33,786 bases of DNA from Bernardetia sp. (GCF_020630935.1 NZ_JAHDIG010000054.1:1-33786), one strand, 5' to 3'; counted from the first letter of the stretch, positions 1 through 8,616 are shown. Numbers and translations are program-made. Notes: a model not told the origin generated them from the letters alone.

Positions 1-2320
1 CTATGTCTAAAGTTGTCGAAGTTGGATTGTTGCCTGCCATAAAATTTGTGGCTGCGCCTGTGGGCGAAGAGCAGGCAGACAGAGTTGTAAAACTAATCTC
101 ACTTCCATAAGAAGTTCCTTCGCTATTAATGGCATAAGAACGAACATAAATAGTGGTGTTAGAAGGAAGTCCTGTTACTGTTTGGCTGAAAGCTCCTGTT
201 CCTGTGCCTATTTGTACTTTATTATTTGATGTAGTGGGTGTTGTATTAGTATCCCAAACAATTCCATGTTCTGTTACAGTTGCACCTCCATCAGTAGTTA
301 CATTGCCTCCTAAATCGGCTGTGGTAGCTGTTACATTGCTTTGTGTGGTTGTGGTTACTGTGGGAGTAGTAGTCGAACTAGTAATCTCCACTTGGAATAC
401 TAAGTCAAGATCAAAGCTTGATCCATTAAAGTATAAACTACCACCTGAGTACGTGCTAGAACCTGTATTAGCATAATGAATAGATGTTATATCAAATAGA
501 AAAGTATAGGAAGTTCCACTGGTTACAGATATATTGAGCCCACTCACATCTACTTCTCTATAATCAGAACCATTAGATGAAGCTGTTACCTCTATATTAG
601 GAACAGTACCTAAAACTGTCCCACTAACACCGTCTCCAGCACGGATAGTCATTGTTTTACCTATTCCGACTGTACTATTTGCCATTACAAACCTAATTTT
701 ATCTAATGTCCCTGATTGACAGGCAGTAAAACTCTGACCAATATTTCCATCTGCTTGAGTTATATTAAGGTTAGGATTTGATACTGTACACAGACCTGCT
801 GATAACGTCATAAAACTAATCTCACTTCCATATGAAGTACCTTGACTATTAATAGCATAAGAGCGAACGAAAATAGTAGTATTGGAAGGAAGCCCCGTTA
901 CTGTTTGGCTGAAAGCTCCTGTTCCCGTTCCAATTTGTACTTTATTATTTGCGGTTGTTGGAGTTGAGGAAGTTGCCCATACAATACCTCTTTCTGTTAC
1001 AGTTGCTCCTCCGTCAGCAGTTACATTGCCTCCTAAATCGGCTGTGGTGACTGTTACATTGCTTTGTGTGGCTGTGGTTACTGTGGGAGGGGATAATACT
1101 ACTGGTGTATTATAAGTACCTGTAGCATGCATAATACGCTTATCATTACTTGCTATTCTTCTGTCAATCAATACTGCTACTCTGTTAGAGTTATTAAACC
1201 CTAAACCAATATACCTATGAAGACTATTAGAACCATCTGGATTATCATAAGCTGTTTCTATATTCCAAATTGTTCCTCCTGACGGAAATGTAGCAAGTTT
1301 AATGTTGTCGTTGTCAAAAGCATCATAATAAGCAATTATTTTATGTCCATTAGAATTAATGGCTAGTTCACAACCATTTCCTATTTCTCCATTATCAATA
1401 ACAACATCTACCCAACTTCCACTTGTGTTATTAATGTACCTCAAATCTGCATTAACTGATTCATAATAAGCTACATGTATTTTATCATTTGCATCTATTT
1501 GTAAAGAATTGTAGGAAGGGCGACTACTTGCACCACCTGTTACAATTCTTGTAGTTACCCAACTTCCAGAAGCATTTGTTGAATAATCTAAATGGTCAGT
1601 AGTTCCCTCATCTCTCATATAAGAGATATGAGCTTTGTCATTAGAGTCAAACTCTAAACTAGGGTCTTCCAAATCTATAGATGAACCTGTAAAACTCACA
1701 ACGTCTGTTGTGGTAAAAGATGCACCAGATTTTTCAGCATATACTAATTTATAATCAGTAGTACTATTTCTTATTACATATACAATACTAGGGTTTCCTG
1801 TACTATTAACAGCTACATCAAATTCTCTAGTACTTCCATTGGAGCCAGTGGCTGCAGTCAGTTGTGTAAAACTCCAACTTCCACCATTATACATTCCATA
1901 CACCAATCCTCTCATTTGTGTACAACAAGCATTGTTTTGAATATAGCGAGCAGCAATATGAATATTACCAGAATTATCAATTTTAATTGAAGTTCCATCT
2001 TGAAAGGCATCAACGTTGGTTATTCCAATAAGGGCTGGAGTAATTTGATGTATAATACTCCAAGTTGTACCATTCCAACGAGCAATGTCTAGTCTTCCAG
2101 TTTTTGGATCACTTGGATTGTTTGAACTTCCATCGTCATGTCTCCAAATACCATAAAAATCTCCTGTTATAGGGTGGATTGTACCTTCTACAAAAGAGTT
2201 GGTATTATCAACAAGTGTACTGAGTTCTCCTGTATCCCAAGTGGTTACTTGTGCCTTTGCTGTTGAAAATAACAACAGAAATCCCAGTATGGGATAAATT
2301 AGTAGTGTTTTTAAATGCAT
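1..2320 (-). CDS. Secreted beta-propeller / FN3-like repeat protein (3' end beyond window)
   Basis: The minus strand is open from an ATG at 2318-2320 to the window edge (773 codons, no stop), so the gene is partial at its C-terminus. Residues 1-24 are a signal peptide ending in AKAQ. Residues about 25-400 contain repeated blocks of the type 'D-(S/A)-N-(D/G)-K-(A/I)-H-(I/V)-(S/A)-Y' followed by an SW element, typical of BNR/propeller-like surface proteins. Two near-identical FN3-like modules follow (about residues 411-503 and 652-744) with TADLGGNVT, YVRSYAIN and SYGSEISF motifs. They flank a domain (about 508-650) resembling the 'choice-of-anchor' beta-sandwiches seen in surface proteins. Outer-membrane or extracellular location is inferred. 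A C-terminal type IX secretion tail is likely for this architecture but lies outside the window. Confidence 0.8.
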   Translation of the reverse strand, partial: MHLKTLLIYPILGFLLLFSTAKAQVTTWDTGELSTLVDNTNSFVEGTIHPITGDFYGIWRHDDGSSNNPSDPKTGRLDIARWNGTTWSIIHQITPALIGITNVDAFQDGTSIKIDNSGNIHIAARYIQNNACCTQMRGLVYGMYNGGSWSFTQLTAATGSNGSTREFDVAVNSTGNPSIVYVIRNSTTDYKLVYAEKSGASFTTTDVVSFTGSSIDLEDPSLEFDSNDKAHISYMRDEGTTDHLDYSTNASGSWVTTRIVTGGASSRPSYNSLQIDANDKIHVAYYESVNADLRYINNTSGSWVDVVIDNGEIGNGCELAINSNGHKIIAYYDAFDNDNIKLATFPSGGTIWNIETAYDNPDGSNSLHRYIGLGFNNSNRVAVLIDRRIASNDKRIMHATGTYNTPVVLSPPTVTTATQSNVTVTTADLGGNVTADGGATVTERGIVWATSSTPTTANNKVQIGTGTGAFSQTVTGLPSNTTIFVRSYAINSQGTSYGSEISFMTLSAGLCTVSNPNLNITQADGNIGQSFTACQSGTLDKIRFVMANSTVGIGKTMTIRAGDGVSGTVLGTVPNIEVTASSNGSDYREVDVSGLNISVTSGTSYTFLFDITSIHYANTGSSTYSGGSLYFNGSSFDLDLVFQVEITSSTTTPTVTTTTQSNVTATTADLGGNVTTDGGATVTEHGIVWDTNTTPTTSNNKVQIGTGTGAFSQTVTGLPSNTTIYVRSYAINSEGTSYGSEISFTTLSACSSPTGAATNFMAGNNPTSTTLDI
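88..364 (-). repeat. FN3-like module coding repeat, copy 2
   Basis: This 277-bp stretch aligns without gaps to 811-1087. Both encode the FN3-like module of the large surface protein (VTGLPSNTTI-VRSYAINS core). Long runs are identical at the DNA level, including the segment encoding GTGAFSQTVTG, which points to recent duplication or gene conversion within the gene. Confidence 0.8.
811..1087 (-). repeat. FN3-like module coding repeat, copy 1
   Basis: Partner of 88-364, same orientation and same 277-bp length, with 446 bp between the two. Differences are scattered and largely synonymous or conservative, consistent with module duplication under coding constraint. Confidence 0.8.
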
Positions 2321-2473
2321 AGTTTTTTAGTTTTGGTTGAATTGATGAAATTTGATAAGCAAAAACAATTTTTTATGAAAAGAATATTAAAAAAGTACAA
2401 TAAAGTAATTTTTATTACCTACAAAATAGAAAAATATTGAATAATAAGCAATAAATTTAGAGTTTTGTAAAAA

Positions 2474-2481
2474 TACTTTTG
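2474..2481 (+). promoter_or_regulatory. Possible -7 box (TACTTTTG)
   Basis: Exact match to the Bacteroidota -7 consensus TAnnTTTG, 110 bp upstream of the YHS protein start. No TTG lies at the expected 19-21 nt upstream, so only half of the promoter is supported. Confidence 0.3.
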
Positions 2482-2591
2482 TGGATTCAATCTTGATCAA
2501 AAAAATATATAACTGATACTATTTCAAAAAATATGATAAGTTAGAAATTTTGATTATTTTTAATGAGTATCACAATCAAAAACTTTCAATT

Positions 2592-3077
2592 ATGAAATTT
2601 TTCAAATTACACATTCACTATATTTTCTTGCTAGGATTAATTTTCATAATCAATCAAAATCTACAAGCTCAAAAACTTACAGAAGAATATTGTGTCAAAC
2701 ACTTCAATTTAGATAAAGGAGTTGCTATCGAAGGTTACGATGTTGTTTCTTACTTTGTAGAAAATAAGCCGCAAAAAGGAAAGCCTTCTATTTCAGCAAG
2801 ATACTTGGGAGTAATTTATAGATTTGCTACTAAAGAACACCGAGATTTGTTTATCAAAAACCCTCAGAAATATATGCCTCAGTATGGAGGTTGGTGTGCC
2901 TATGCAATGGGAGCAAAGAATGAAAAAGTAACGATGAATCCAGAGAATTATAAAATTGTAGATGGAAAACTCTATCTTTTTTATAAAAACTTCTTTACTG
3001 ATACGTTAGAGGATTGGAATGAAGATGAGGAAAATTTAAAGAAAAAAGCAAATGAGAACTGGTCGGAAGTGAAATAA
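2592..3077 (+). CDS. Exported YHS domain-containing protein
   Basis: Start chosen at the ATG at 2592 because it puts a clean signal peptide (MKFFKLHIHYIFLLG... NLQAQ) at the N-terminus. A longer in-frame ATG at 2550 would add 14 hydrophilic residues in front of it. The mature protein (161 aa with signal) has the YHS pattern: GYDVVSYF, then Y-x-G-x-x-YRFA, then EHRDLF, P-x-KY-x-PQYGGWCAYAMG and a C-terminal DGKLYLFY with a Trp-rich, Lys-rich tail. YHS domains are thought to bind metals or occur in metal-handling proteins, and this single-domain exported form is common in Bacteroidota and Proteobacteria. The substrate is unknown. It is a single gene ending in a bidirectional terminator shared with the serine hydrolase. 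Confidence 0.85.
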   Translation: MKFFKLHIHYIFLLGLIFIINQNLQAQKLTEEYCVKHFNLDKGVAIEGYDVVSYFVENKPQKGKPSISARYLGVIYRFATKEHRDLFIKNPQKYMPQYGGWCAYAMGAKNEKVTMNPENYKIVDGKLYLFYKNFFTDTLEDWNEDEENLKKKANENWSEVK

Positions 3078-3099
3078 TACCTTATTTTGTAATTTATAA

Positions 3100-3198
3100 A
3101 CCTATACCCTTGGAAACGGCATTGTGATGGGCTTCAAAGTGGAAGATGGAAAGCCTGTGAGTTTTTCCTTTATGGAAGATGTTTTTGAGAAGATTTGA
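3100..3198 (+). pseudogene. Possible C-terminal gene remnant
   Basis: An open frame of 32 codons with no start codon at its head follows a stop at 3097-3099. It reads TYTLGNGIVMGFKVEDGKPV followed by SFSFMEDVFEKI and a stop. The composition is that of a real beta-strand protein tail rather than of random AT-rich DNA. It resembles the C-terminal sandwich found at the end of some serine hydrolases, and such a hydrolase is the convergent neighbour, but this link is inference. Confidence 0.3.
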
Positions 3199-3211
3199 GT
3201 CTAATTATTTC

Positions 3212-3246
3212 AAAGCCGTGTTATGCAATAGGCAAAACACGGCTTT
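3212..3246. terminator. Bidirectional intrinsic terminator
   Basis: An 11-bp perfect stem (AAAGCCGTGTT / AACACGGCTTT) with a 13-nt loop lies between the convergent YHS gene and the serine hydrolase gene. It carries A/T tracts on both sides, so it can act in both directions. Confidence 0.75.
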
Positions 3247-3261
3247 TGCATAGCTCAATGA

Positions 3262-5043
3262 TTACTTTCTAATAAAATATACTTTCTTAATTTGGTTATT
3301 TTCTATTTTATAGATAGCCACAGCCTCAAACGTTTCCATTCCTTGCATTCCACTGACTTTTTCGTGGTCAATGACTGTATTTCCTAATACAATTCTGTTG
3401 ACTAATTGACAGTGTAAGTTGGGAGAATTTTTAAATAACTTTTTATAATTTTCTCTCATCCATTCTTTGCCTTTTCCATAAGATTGATTTGGGAAAAGAT
3501 AGATTTCAACATCCTCATCGTAAGGCTTTACAAATTTTTCTAAATCTCCATTATTATAGGCTTCTAGTTGAGCTTGTGCTAACTGTGCTGCAACAGGGTT
3601 ATCATTTGGAAGGATAGAAATAGGTTGAGTTGCTTTGTTAAATTTTACATTTTTAGCTCCAAAATTAGATATTTCAAAGCCTGTAATATTCTTTTTTTCG
3701 TCTTCTAAAAAGTTTATCGTTACATAAAAGCTAATTATGCCTTCAAATTTATTTTCTCCAGTTCTTTTTAGCTCAATCGTACCAAGTCTGTCGTGTTGCA
3801 TAAATAAATTTTCATCTTTTATAGCGACTTCATAATTTGTATTGAGTTCAGAACTATAATAATTTCCAACAAACTTATTTATATCTGATTGATAAACTTC
3901 TTCATTTGAATTGTCGGTTTTGGGCTGTTGTACGGTTTCTTTTTGAGGTTCAAAATCATCTTTTAGATAAAATTCTGCGATTTTCAATCCGTTGCCTAGT
4001 CTGTCAAAATCAATATCATTACTAAGTAGAATAACAGAAAATTCTTTTTCTGGAAATCTGACTAAATAGCTTCTAAACCCTGCATCACCTCCAGTGTGAT
4101 TGTATAATTTTATACCACGATAATTTCTTACAAACTGTCCTTTGGCGTGGTAAATAGTGTCTCCATTCAGAATAGCTAGAATATTTGGTTTTCCATCGTC
4201 TAACAGAGAAATTTCGTTATATCTCTCAATAAGTTTTGGGTCGCCAACAATAGGTTTTTCAAAATTCATTGTCCATTTCGCTAAATCTTCAGCAGTTGTG
4301 AAAACACTTGTAGCTCCAACATTTGAATAATTTAGCTTTCTCTTTTCATATTTTTTATCTTCAAGTTCATACGAATAGGCTCTGTTCTTTACAATTTTTT
4401 GATGGTCGTCATACACTAAAGAGTTTGTCATTGCTAGAGGTTGAAAAATATTTTTCTGTACATATTCTGCAAAAGACATTTTCGAAACTCTACTGACAAT
4501 TTCTGCTAAAAGAGTAAAACCTGTATTGCTATACTGAAATTGAGTTCCTACTGGAAAGTTTAACTCTTTTTGCATACTAACCATTTTCAAAATTTGTTCA
4601 GTAGTTATCACATCGTCCATTCTCCAACCTGCTAAAGTTAGTAATGACCATTGGTCTTTCAGTCCACTTGTATGAGAACACAAATGACGAATAGTGATAG
4701 GCTTGTCAAAGCTGGGAAGTTCTGGGATATATTTTTGTACATTATCATCTAATGAAATTTTTCCTTCTTTTTCTAAAAGATAAATAGCAAAAGTCGTAAA
4801 CTGTTTGGATACAGAAGCTACGTGAAAAACAGTTTGGGGAGTAATGGGAATATCATATTCCATATTAGCCAAACCATATCCTTTTTTGAATACAATTTTG
4901 CCATCCTTAACAACTGTAATAGCTACTCCTGCACTTTGAGAATTATATTGAGAAAATAAGCTATCTATCTGCTTATCTTGAGCAAAACAATGTGTGCTTA
5001 CCAAAAAACAGAAGAGAAAGAAAAATTTGATTTTAAATTTCAT
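3262..5043 (-). CDS. Exported serine hydrolase (class C beta-lactamase family) with C-terminal NTF2-like domain
   Basis: 593 aa with a signal peptide (1-21, ending CFAQ). The catalytic domain (about 25-355) has the three penicillin-binding/beta-lactamase motifs: S77-V-S-K80 with nucleophile Ser77, Y171-S-N173, and H316-T-G-G319 in place of KTG. HTGG is usual in the esterase/DD-peptidase-like branch, so true beta-lactamase activity is not implied. A linker/sandwich domain (about 360-475) resembles DUF3471. Residues about 485-593 (AQAQLEAYNNGDLEKFVKPY onward) look like a SnoaL/NTF2-like fold. Periplasmic hydrolysis of an ester or D-amino-acid peptide is inferred; the substrate is unknown. Monocistronic, convergent with the YHS gene. 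Confidence 0.85.
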   Translation of the reverse strand: MKFKIKFFFLFCFLVSTHCFAQDKQIDSLFSQYNSQSAGVAITVVKDGKIVFKKGYGLANMEYDIPITPQTVFHVASVSKQFTTFAIYLLEKEGKISLDDNVQKYIPELPSFDKPITIRHLCSHTSGLKDQWSLLTLAGWRMDDVITTEQILKMVSMQKELNFPVGTQFQYSNTGFTLLAEIVSRVSKMSFAEYVQKNIFQPLAMTNSLVYDDHQKIVKNRAYSYELEDKKYEKRKLNYSNVGATSVFTTAEDLAKWTMNFEKPIVGDPKLIERYNEISLLDDGKPNILAILNGDTIYHAKGQFVRNYRGIKLYNHTGGDAGFRSYLVRFPEKEFSVILLSNDIDFDRLGNGLKIAEFYLKDDFEPQKETVQQPKTDNSNEEVYQSDINKFVGNYYSSELNTNYEVAIKDENLFMQHDRLGTIELKRTGENKFEGIISFYVTINFLEDEKKNITGFEISNFGAKNVKFNKATQPISILPNDNPVAAQLAQAQLEAYNNGDLEKFVKPYDEDVEIYLFPNQSYGKGKEWMRENYKKLFKNSPNLHCQLVNRIVLGNTVIDHEKVSGMQGMETFEAVAIYKIENNQIKKVYFIRK

Positions 5044-5225
5044 TTTTGGTTATTGATTGTATGAAAAAAGTAGCCTCAACAGTAGAAGTGAGGCATTTTA
5101 AAGTTAGTTGGTAAGATATGTTGTTAATTCATTACAACCTATCAGCACTTTTGACCTTTTTTAGTATTTATCCTATTTTTCCTAAACTCTGCTATTTCCT
5201 TCCAAAATTCCTCTAGTAGTATTGA

Positions 5226-5354
5226 AATCTTAGATTTTATATTTCTTCGTATTGCGATTATGCCGTGAATAATGGGAAGCTATTTGAATCAGATTCTTTA
5301 CTATTGGAAATGAAAAATGGTACTTCTTTTTATTTAAAGGATTATAAAAAATAA
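5226..5354 (+). pseudogene. Possible gene remnant (C-terminal fragment)
   Basis: This 42-codon open frame after a stop at 5223-5225 has no upstream start and reads in part SSYCDYAVNNGKLFESDSLL then LEMKNGTSFYLKDYKK and stop. It looks protein-like for an AT-rich intergenic region. It ends two bases before a good -7 box, so it would be the decayed end of a former gene. No family recognised. Confidence 0.25.
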
Positions 5355-5355
5355 A

Positions 5356-5363
5356 TACCTTTG
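5356..5363 (+). promoter_or_regulatory. -7 box TACCTTTG for DUF1684 gene
   Basis: Exact TAnnTTTG match 41 bp before the ATG at 5405. The -33 region is AT-rich without a clean TTG. The same octamer TACCTTTG precedes def and sdhC in this window. Confidence 0.45.
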
Positions 5364-5404
5364 TAGAAATATTTTTTGCTAAAACTCATAAAAATCAATC
5401 AAAT

Positions 5405-6079
5405 ATGAAGAAGGTAAGTTTGTTTTTTACTGTTCTGTCTTTCTTGGTCTTATTCATTATTTCAGCTTGCCAAAGCTCTAAAAAAGTAACAGATGGTGGC
5501 TCTGAGGCAGATAGTTATACTTCTCAAATAAAAGCCTTTCAAAAGGAAATGAATGAGAGCTACAAAAACCCTAAAGAATCTCCTTTAGAAGAAAAGGATA
5601 GAAAGAAATTTACATCTCTGCCTTTTTTCAAGATTGATGAAGATTATAAGGTAGAGGCTAATTTTGTCAGAACAACAGACGGAAAACCTTTTCAGATGCA
5701 AACTACAACAGATAGAAAACCTATTTATCAAAAATTTGGCGAAGTGAGTTTTACTTTACACGGAAAAAATCATACTCTCAATGTATATCAAAGTCAAGAT
5801 TTAGCGCAGCAAGAGGAATACAAAGATTATCTGTTTCTGCCTTTTACTGACCTTAGCAACGGACAGGAATCTTATTATGGAGGACGTTATATCGATTTGA
5901 GAATTCCAAAAAGAGAGACAGCAGATGGGCAGGAGTTAGATAAAATAACGATTGATTTTAACAAAGCCTATAATCCCTATTGTGCTTACAATAAGAAATA
6001 TTCTTGTCCTATTCCTCCACAAGAAAATCATTTGGATATAAAGGTTTTAGCTGGTGTGAGTTATGAAAAACACGAATAA
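5405..6079 (+). CDS. DUF1684 lipoprotein
   Basis: 224 aa. The N-terminus is a lipoprotein signal with lipobox ISAC (Cys22), followed by a Ser/Lys-rich linker. The body matches the DUF1684 pattern: an N-terminal helix with PKESPLEEKDRKKFTSLPFF, a central strand region, then YYGGRYIDLRIP, IDFNKAYNPYCAYN and YSCPIPPQENHL with a final AGV. The Asn-Pro-Tyr-Cys-Ala-Tyr and Cys-Pro-Ile-Pro-Pro motifs are diagnostic. The family has no established biochemical role. The signal predicts attachment to an envelope membrane. It ends one base before the stop of the convergent CAP gene. Confidence 0.85.
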   Translation: MKKVSLFFTVLSFLVLFIISACQSSKKVTDGGSEADSYTSQIKAFQKEMNESYKNPKESPLEEKDRKKFTSLPFFKIDEDYKVEANFVRTTDGKPFQMQTTTDRKPIYQKFGEVSFTLHGKNHTLNVYQSQDLAQQEEYKDYLFLPFTDLSNGQESYYGGRYIDLRIPKRETADGQELDKITIDFNKAYNPYCAYNKKYSCPIPPQENHLDIKVLAGVSYEKHE

Positions 6080-6080
6080 C

Positions 6081-7349
6081 TTATTTACCAAAATCTAAAA
6101 CGCTATTAAAACGATAGGTTTTATGTGGTTGAACTGAAACGCCTAATGTTTTATATCTACCATCTAAACAGATTTTGCGATGTCCTAGACTGGGCACGCC
6201 CGAGTCAATCAGAAGTTGCATTACAATATTGAGTGCATCAAACTGTCCGTAGGAACAACATTCTCCAGAAAATTTTGCTACGCAATTTGAATTAGCTAGG
6301 CGTGCATGTCCGACGTATCCTTTTTTGCCAGACGAAATAGCGTGGCATTTTGCACTTTCAAATAAATCTTTTTGTGGATAAAGTACACCAACAGGCTGCA
6401 TGTTTTTCATTGTTTTGTAAAGCGAACCTGTATAATAATCTGACAAATTCAAATTTTCGTGTGAGTTCCACTTTTTATATTTTACCAAAAAAGTCTCTGC
6501 AAAAAGAGGTGGATTTAGCCGAGCCAAATTGAGATAGTAATACACTAGCTTTTCATTTTCTGTCAGATAGTCTATGTTTTGGGCTGTGTGAGCAATATTG
6601 TATTTCGGATTTTTCCATGCTGGAACGGCTTCTAAAAATGCCTTTTCATGAGGTAAAATATCCATTACTGTATTGCTTTGGTTAAGAGCTTCTGTATAGT
6701 TACTGATGGTTTCGTCTCCACTTTCATTTTCTTTTATTTCCAACACTTTTCTGTCAAATTTTGTAAGGCGAGCCGAAGTTTGTCCTTTTTTTAAGGTGGG
6801 AAGAATAGAAATGCCAAAAAAAGTAGTCTTTTCAGAGAGTAGAATTTGCTTGGCTTGGTTATTCGATTGCGATTTTAGAATAGACATCAAGAGTCGCATT
6901 CCTGTATTTTCGTAATACATAGAAGATGATGTTCCACTCACTTGAAAATTAGGACAGCTTTCATCTTTATTATAACAACTTGCCAAAATACATTCTTCTC
7001 TCATTGGAGCAACAGCAGGAAGAGGACGCATTTTTTTGAGTTCTTTGGAAAGTTGTTGAATATCTTTGCCAAACATAACCACGTAGCCTAGTGAGTTTGC
7101 GCTATTCCAATCTGTGCATTTATCTAAAAAGGTCTCTGCAAAAAGTGAAGGATTCAGACGCATCAAATTTAAAAAATAATAAAATTTTTTTTCCTCCTCA
7201 TTTAGGTAATTTGCATTTTGGGCTGTACTAGCTGCATTGTATTTTTGTTGTTTCCACTCTGGAATCCATTTTTGGAACTCATTGCATTGAGAATAGGAAA
7301 AATGAAGTACGCCAAGATATAAAGCTATAAATAAAAGTGTTTTTTTCAT
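6081..7349 (-). CDS. Secreted protein with two CAP (SCP/PR1-like) domains
   Basis: 422 aa with a signal peptide (1-20, FSYS|Q). The protein is an internal duplication. Copy 1 (about 24-200) and copy 2 (about 235-422) both open with 'W-K-x-x-K-Y-N-x-A-x-TAQN', then 'FYYFLNLMRLNP-LFAETFL' or its equivalent. Copy 2 keeps CAP-type residues GHAR (His348), GEC (Glu363) and LGHRK (His390), and ends in a normal CAP strand (LGVSVQPH). Copy 1 keeps YYEN (Glu147) but lacks both histidines, so its metal site is probably lost. CAP proteins have varied and often unknown roles; bacterial ones are exported. Its start lies 64 bp from the divergently transcribed 7414 gene, so promoters must overlap. Confidence 0.8.
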   Translation of the reverse strand: MKKTLLFIALYLGVLHFSYSQCNEFQKWIPEWKQQKYNAASTAQNANYLNEEEKKFYYFLNLMRLNPSLFAETFLDKCTDWNSANSLGYVVMFGKDIQQLSKELKKMRPLPAVAPMREECILASCYNKDESCPNFQVSGTSSSMYYENTGMRLLMSILKSQSNNQAKQILLSEKTTFFGISILPTLKKGQTSARLTKFDRKVLEIKENESGDETISNYTEALNQSNTVMDILPHEKAFLEAVPAWKNPKYNIAHTAQNIDYLTENEKLVYYYLNLARLNPPLFAETFLVKYKKWNSHENLNLSDYYTGSLYKTMKNMQPVGVLYPQKDLFESAKCHAISSGKKGYVGHARLANSNCVAKFSGECCSYGQFDALNIVMQLLIDSGVPSLGHRKICLDGRYKTLGVSVQPHKTYRFNSVLDFGK

Positions 7350-7413
7350 AATTGGAAGATTGAGAAGATGATATGTGTTTTTCTAAAATTCAATTTACTT
7401 GCCAAAAAGAAGT

Positions 7414-8034
7414 ATGCAAACATTTGATGCACGAAAAGGAAAGCGACTACCCTATGAAATAGTAGCAGATATGCGTTTTTTTGGATTTTATATTGGTAAT
7501 GATACTCTACTTATTCAAGACGATATTGATGTAGATATTGTTTATGAAAAATCAGAGCATTTGGGAATGCTTTACGCTTTAGAGTTATTTGGTAATTACA
7601 ATGCAAACGGAACGAGTAGTAGAGGAAATAAGAAAAGTTTTATTTCTACAAAAGAGTATGTAAAATCTTTGTATCAAAAATCTAAAATCCCGTCAAATAA
7701 ATTTCCATTTACAAAAAATGAATTACAAGAAAGTGAAAATTGGCGCAGTACAATAGCACGTTTTTTTATAGATTTTGGTTTTAGAACATTGGATACAGAA
7801 CCCTTGAAAAATCTTGAAGAAGATTATGCAGAATGTTTTTTAGATTATGCAGGCAGTCCGTTAGAGGCTTTGACAGCACTTGTTTGCAATATCGTTCGGT
7901 TTGATAAAAACTATAATGTGATTAATGAAGAATGGATGCGCTACCGAGCTAGTCAGATGATACGTTATTATAATGATGATACTTACAAAGTCACCCCAAA
8001 GTTTAAAGTTTGGGAAACTTCTCTTTGGTGTTAA
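7414..8034 (+). CDS. Hypothetical protein
   Basis: 206 aa from the ATG at 7414, which follows a purine-rich AAAAAGAAG tract; an in-frame TTG at 7399 would add five residues but is less likely. Not recognised. No signal peptide or membrane segment, so it is cytosolic. Features: RKGKRLPYEIVADMRFFGFY at the N-terminus, an acidic patch (QDDIDVDIVYE), a basic Ser/Lys-rich middle, and Trp/Tyr-rich C-terminus (EEWMRYRASQMIRYYNDD ... WETSLWC). It stands alone and is followed by a stem-loop at 8087-8145. Confidence 0.65.
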   Translation: MQTFDARKGKRLPYEIVADMRFFGFYIGNDTLLIQDDIDVDIVYEKSEHLGMLYALELFGNYNANGTSSRGNKKSFISTKEYVKSLYQKSKIPSNKFPFTKNELQESENWRSTIARFFIDFGFRTLDTEPLKNLEEDYAECFLDYAGSPLEALTALVCNIVRFDKNYNVINEEWMRYRASQMIRYYNDDTYKVTPKFKVWETSLWC

Positions 8035-8086
8035 TAGCACTTGATATTAAGTGAACTAACTCACATAGTAGAAGTCATCACATAAA

Positions 8087-8145
8087 AAAGCAACTCTAGC
8101 TTAATTTCTTCTTACTAGAGAAGAGTTTTAAGATAAAGTTGCTTT
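8087..8145. terminator. Compound stem-loop, probable terminator
   Basis: An outer stem AAAGCAA / TTGCTTT (8087-8093 with 8139-8145) encloses a hairpin CTCTAG / CTAGAG (8094-8099 with 8115-8120). It sits between two convergent genes (7414-8034 + and 8182-8616 -). Confidence 0.5.
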
Positions 8146-8181
8146 AAAATGTTAATGTTTAAAAAAAGTTGTAGAATACTT

Positions 8182-8616
8182 CTACTCGTTCGAACCAATA
8201 TTTGTTGTTGCTACTACAACTTGTAAGCTATCTGCACTAAGGTGTACATTTACATAACCATTATAGTTTAATAGTTCGTCATAGCCTAGATTTACAGTAG
8301 CCGTACTTGTAGAGTTTTCAACAGGGCCAATATTAAATGCAACTGGGCCATTACTTTCTTTATCTCCATCATGAATGTGAGCAGGGTGTACACCTCCATC
8401 AGGTGCGCCAGTAAGGGCTATTTGTACAGTAGTTGTTGAAGAGGTAGCTTCAGTAAACGTAACTGTCCCCCCTACACCAGCAGCTACTGTTTCTAGTGTA
8501 TATGTTTTTGTTTTTAATGGCTCTTCATCGTCATCATCATCTCCACAACTAACAGCCACAAATGCAAATAATACAAGCATCATACTCCATAAGGCAGTCT
8601 TCCAATAGTTTTTCAT
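8182..8616 (-). CDS. CHRD domain lipoprotein
   Basis: 144 aa. The N-terminal signal ends in lipobox AVSC with Cys24, immediately followed by GDDDDDEE, an acidic run typical of surface-exposed Bacteroidota lipoproteins. The remainder is a single CHRD (chordin-like) beta-sandwich: YTLETVAAGVGGTVTF, VQIALTGAPDGG, the hallmark HPAHIHDG, then a VNLGYDELLNYNGYVNVHLS strand set. CHRD domains bind unknown ligands and occur in secreted bacterial proteins. Outer-membrane anchoring is inferred from the signal. Monocistronic. Confidence 0.85.
   Translation of the reverse strand: MKNYWKTALWSMMLVLFAFVAVSCGDDDDDEEPLKTKTYTLETVAAGVGGTVTFTEATSSTTTVQIALTGAPDGGVHPAHIHDGDKESNGPVAFNIGPVENSTSTATVNLGYDELLNYNGYVNVHLSADSLQVVVATTNIGSNE

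Larger units (their letters stand above)
5044..5404. other. Intergenic stretch between divergent genes
   Basis: 361 bp separate the serine hydrolase (-) from the DUF1684 lipoprotein (+). It holds the possible remnant at 5226-5354 and the -7 box at 5356-5363. I see no RNA gene, repeat or intact ORF in the rest (5044-5225). Confidence 0.5.

Noticed and set aside
153-1115. Plus-strand open frames of 107 and 77 codons
   Set aside because: They are antisense shadows of the two FN3-like repeats in the long minus-strand gene; their similarity to each other simply reflects the repeats.
3262-5043. Antibiotic-resistance class C beta-lactamase
   Set aside because: The third motif is HTGG rather than KTG and the protein carries extra C-terminal domains, which fits esterase/peptidase-like relatives; no resistance claim is justified.
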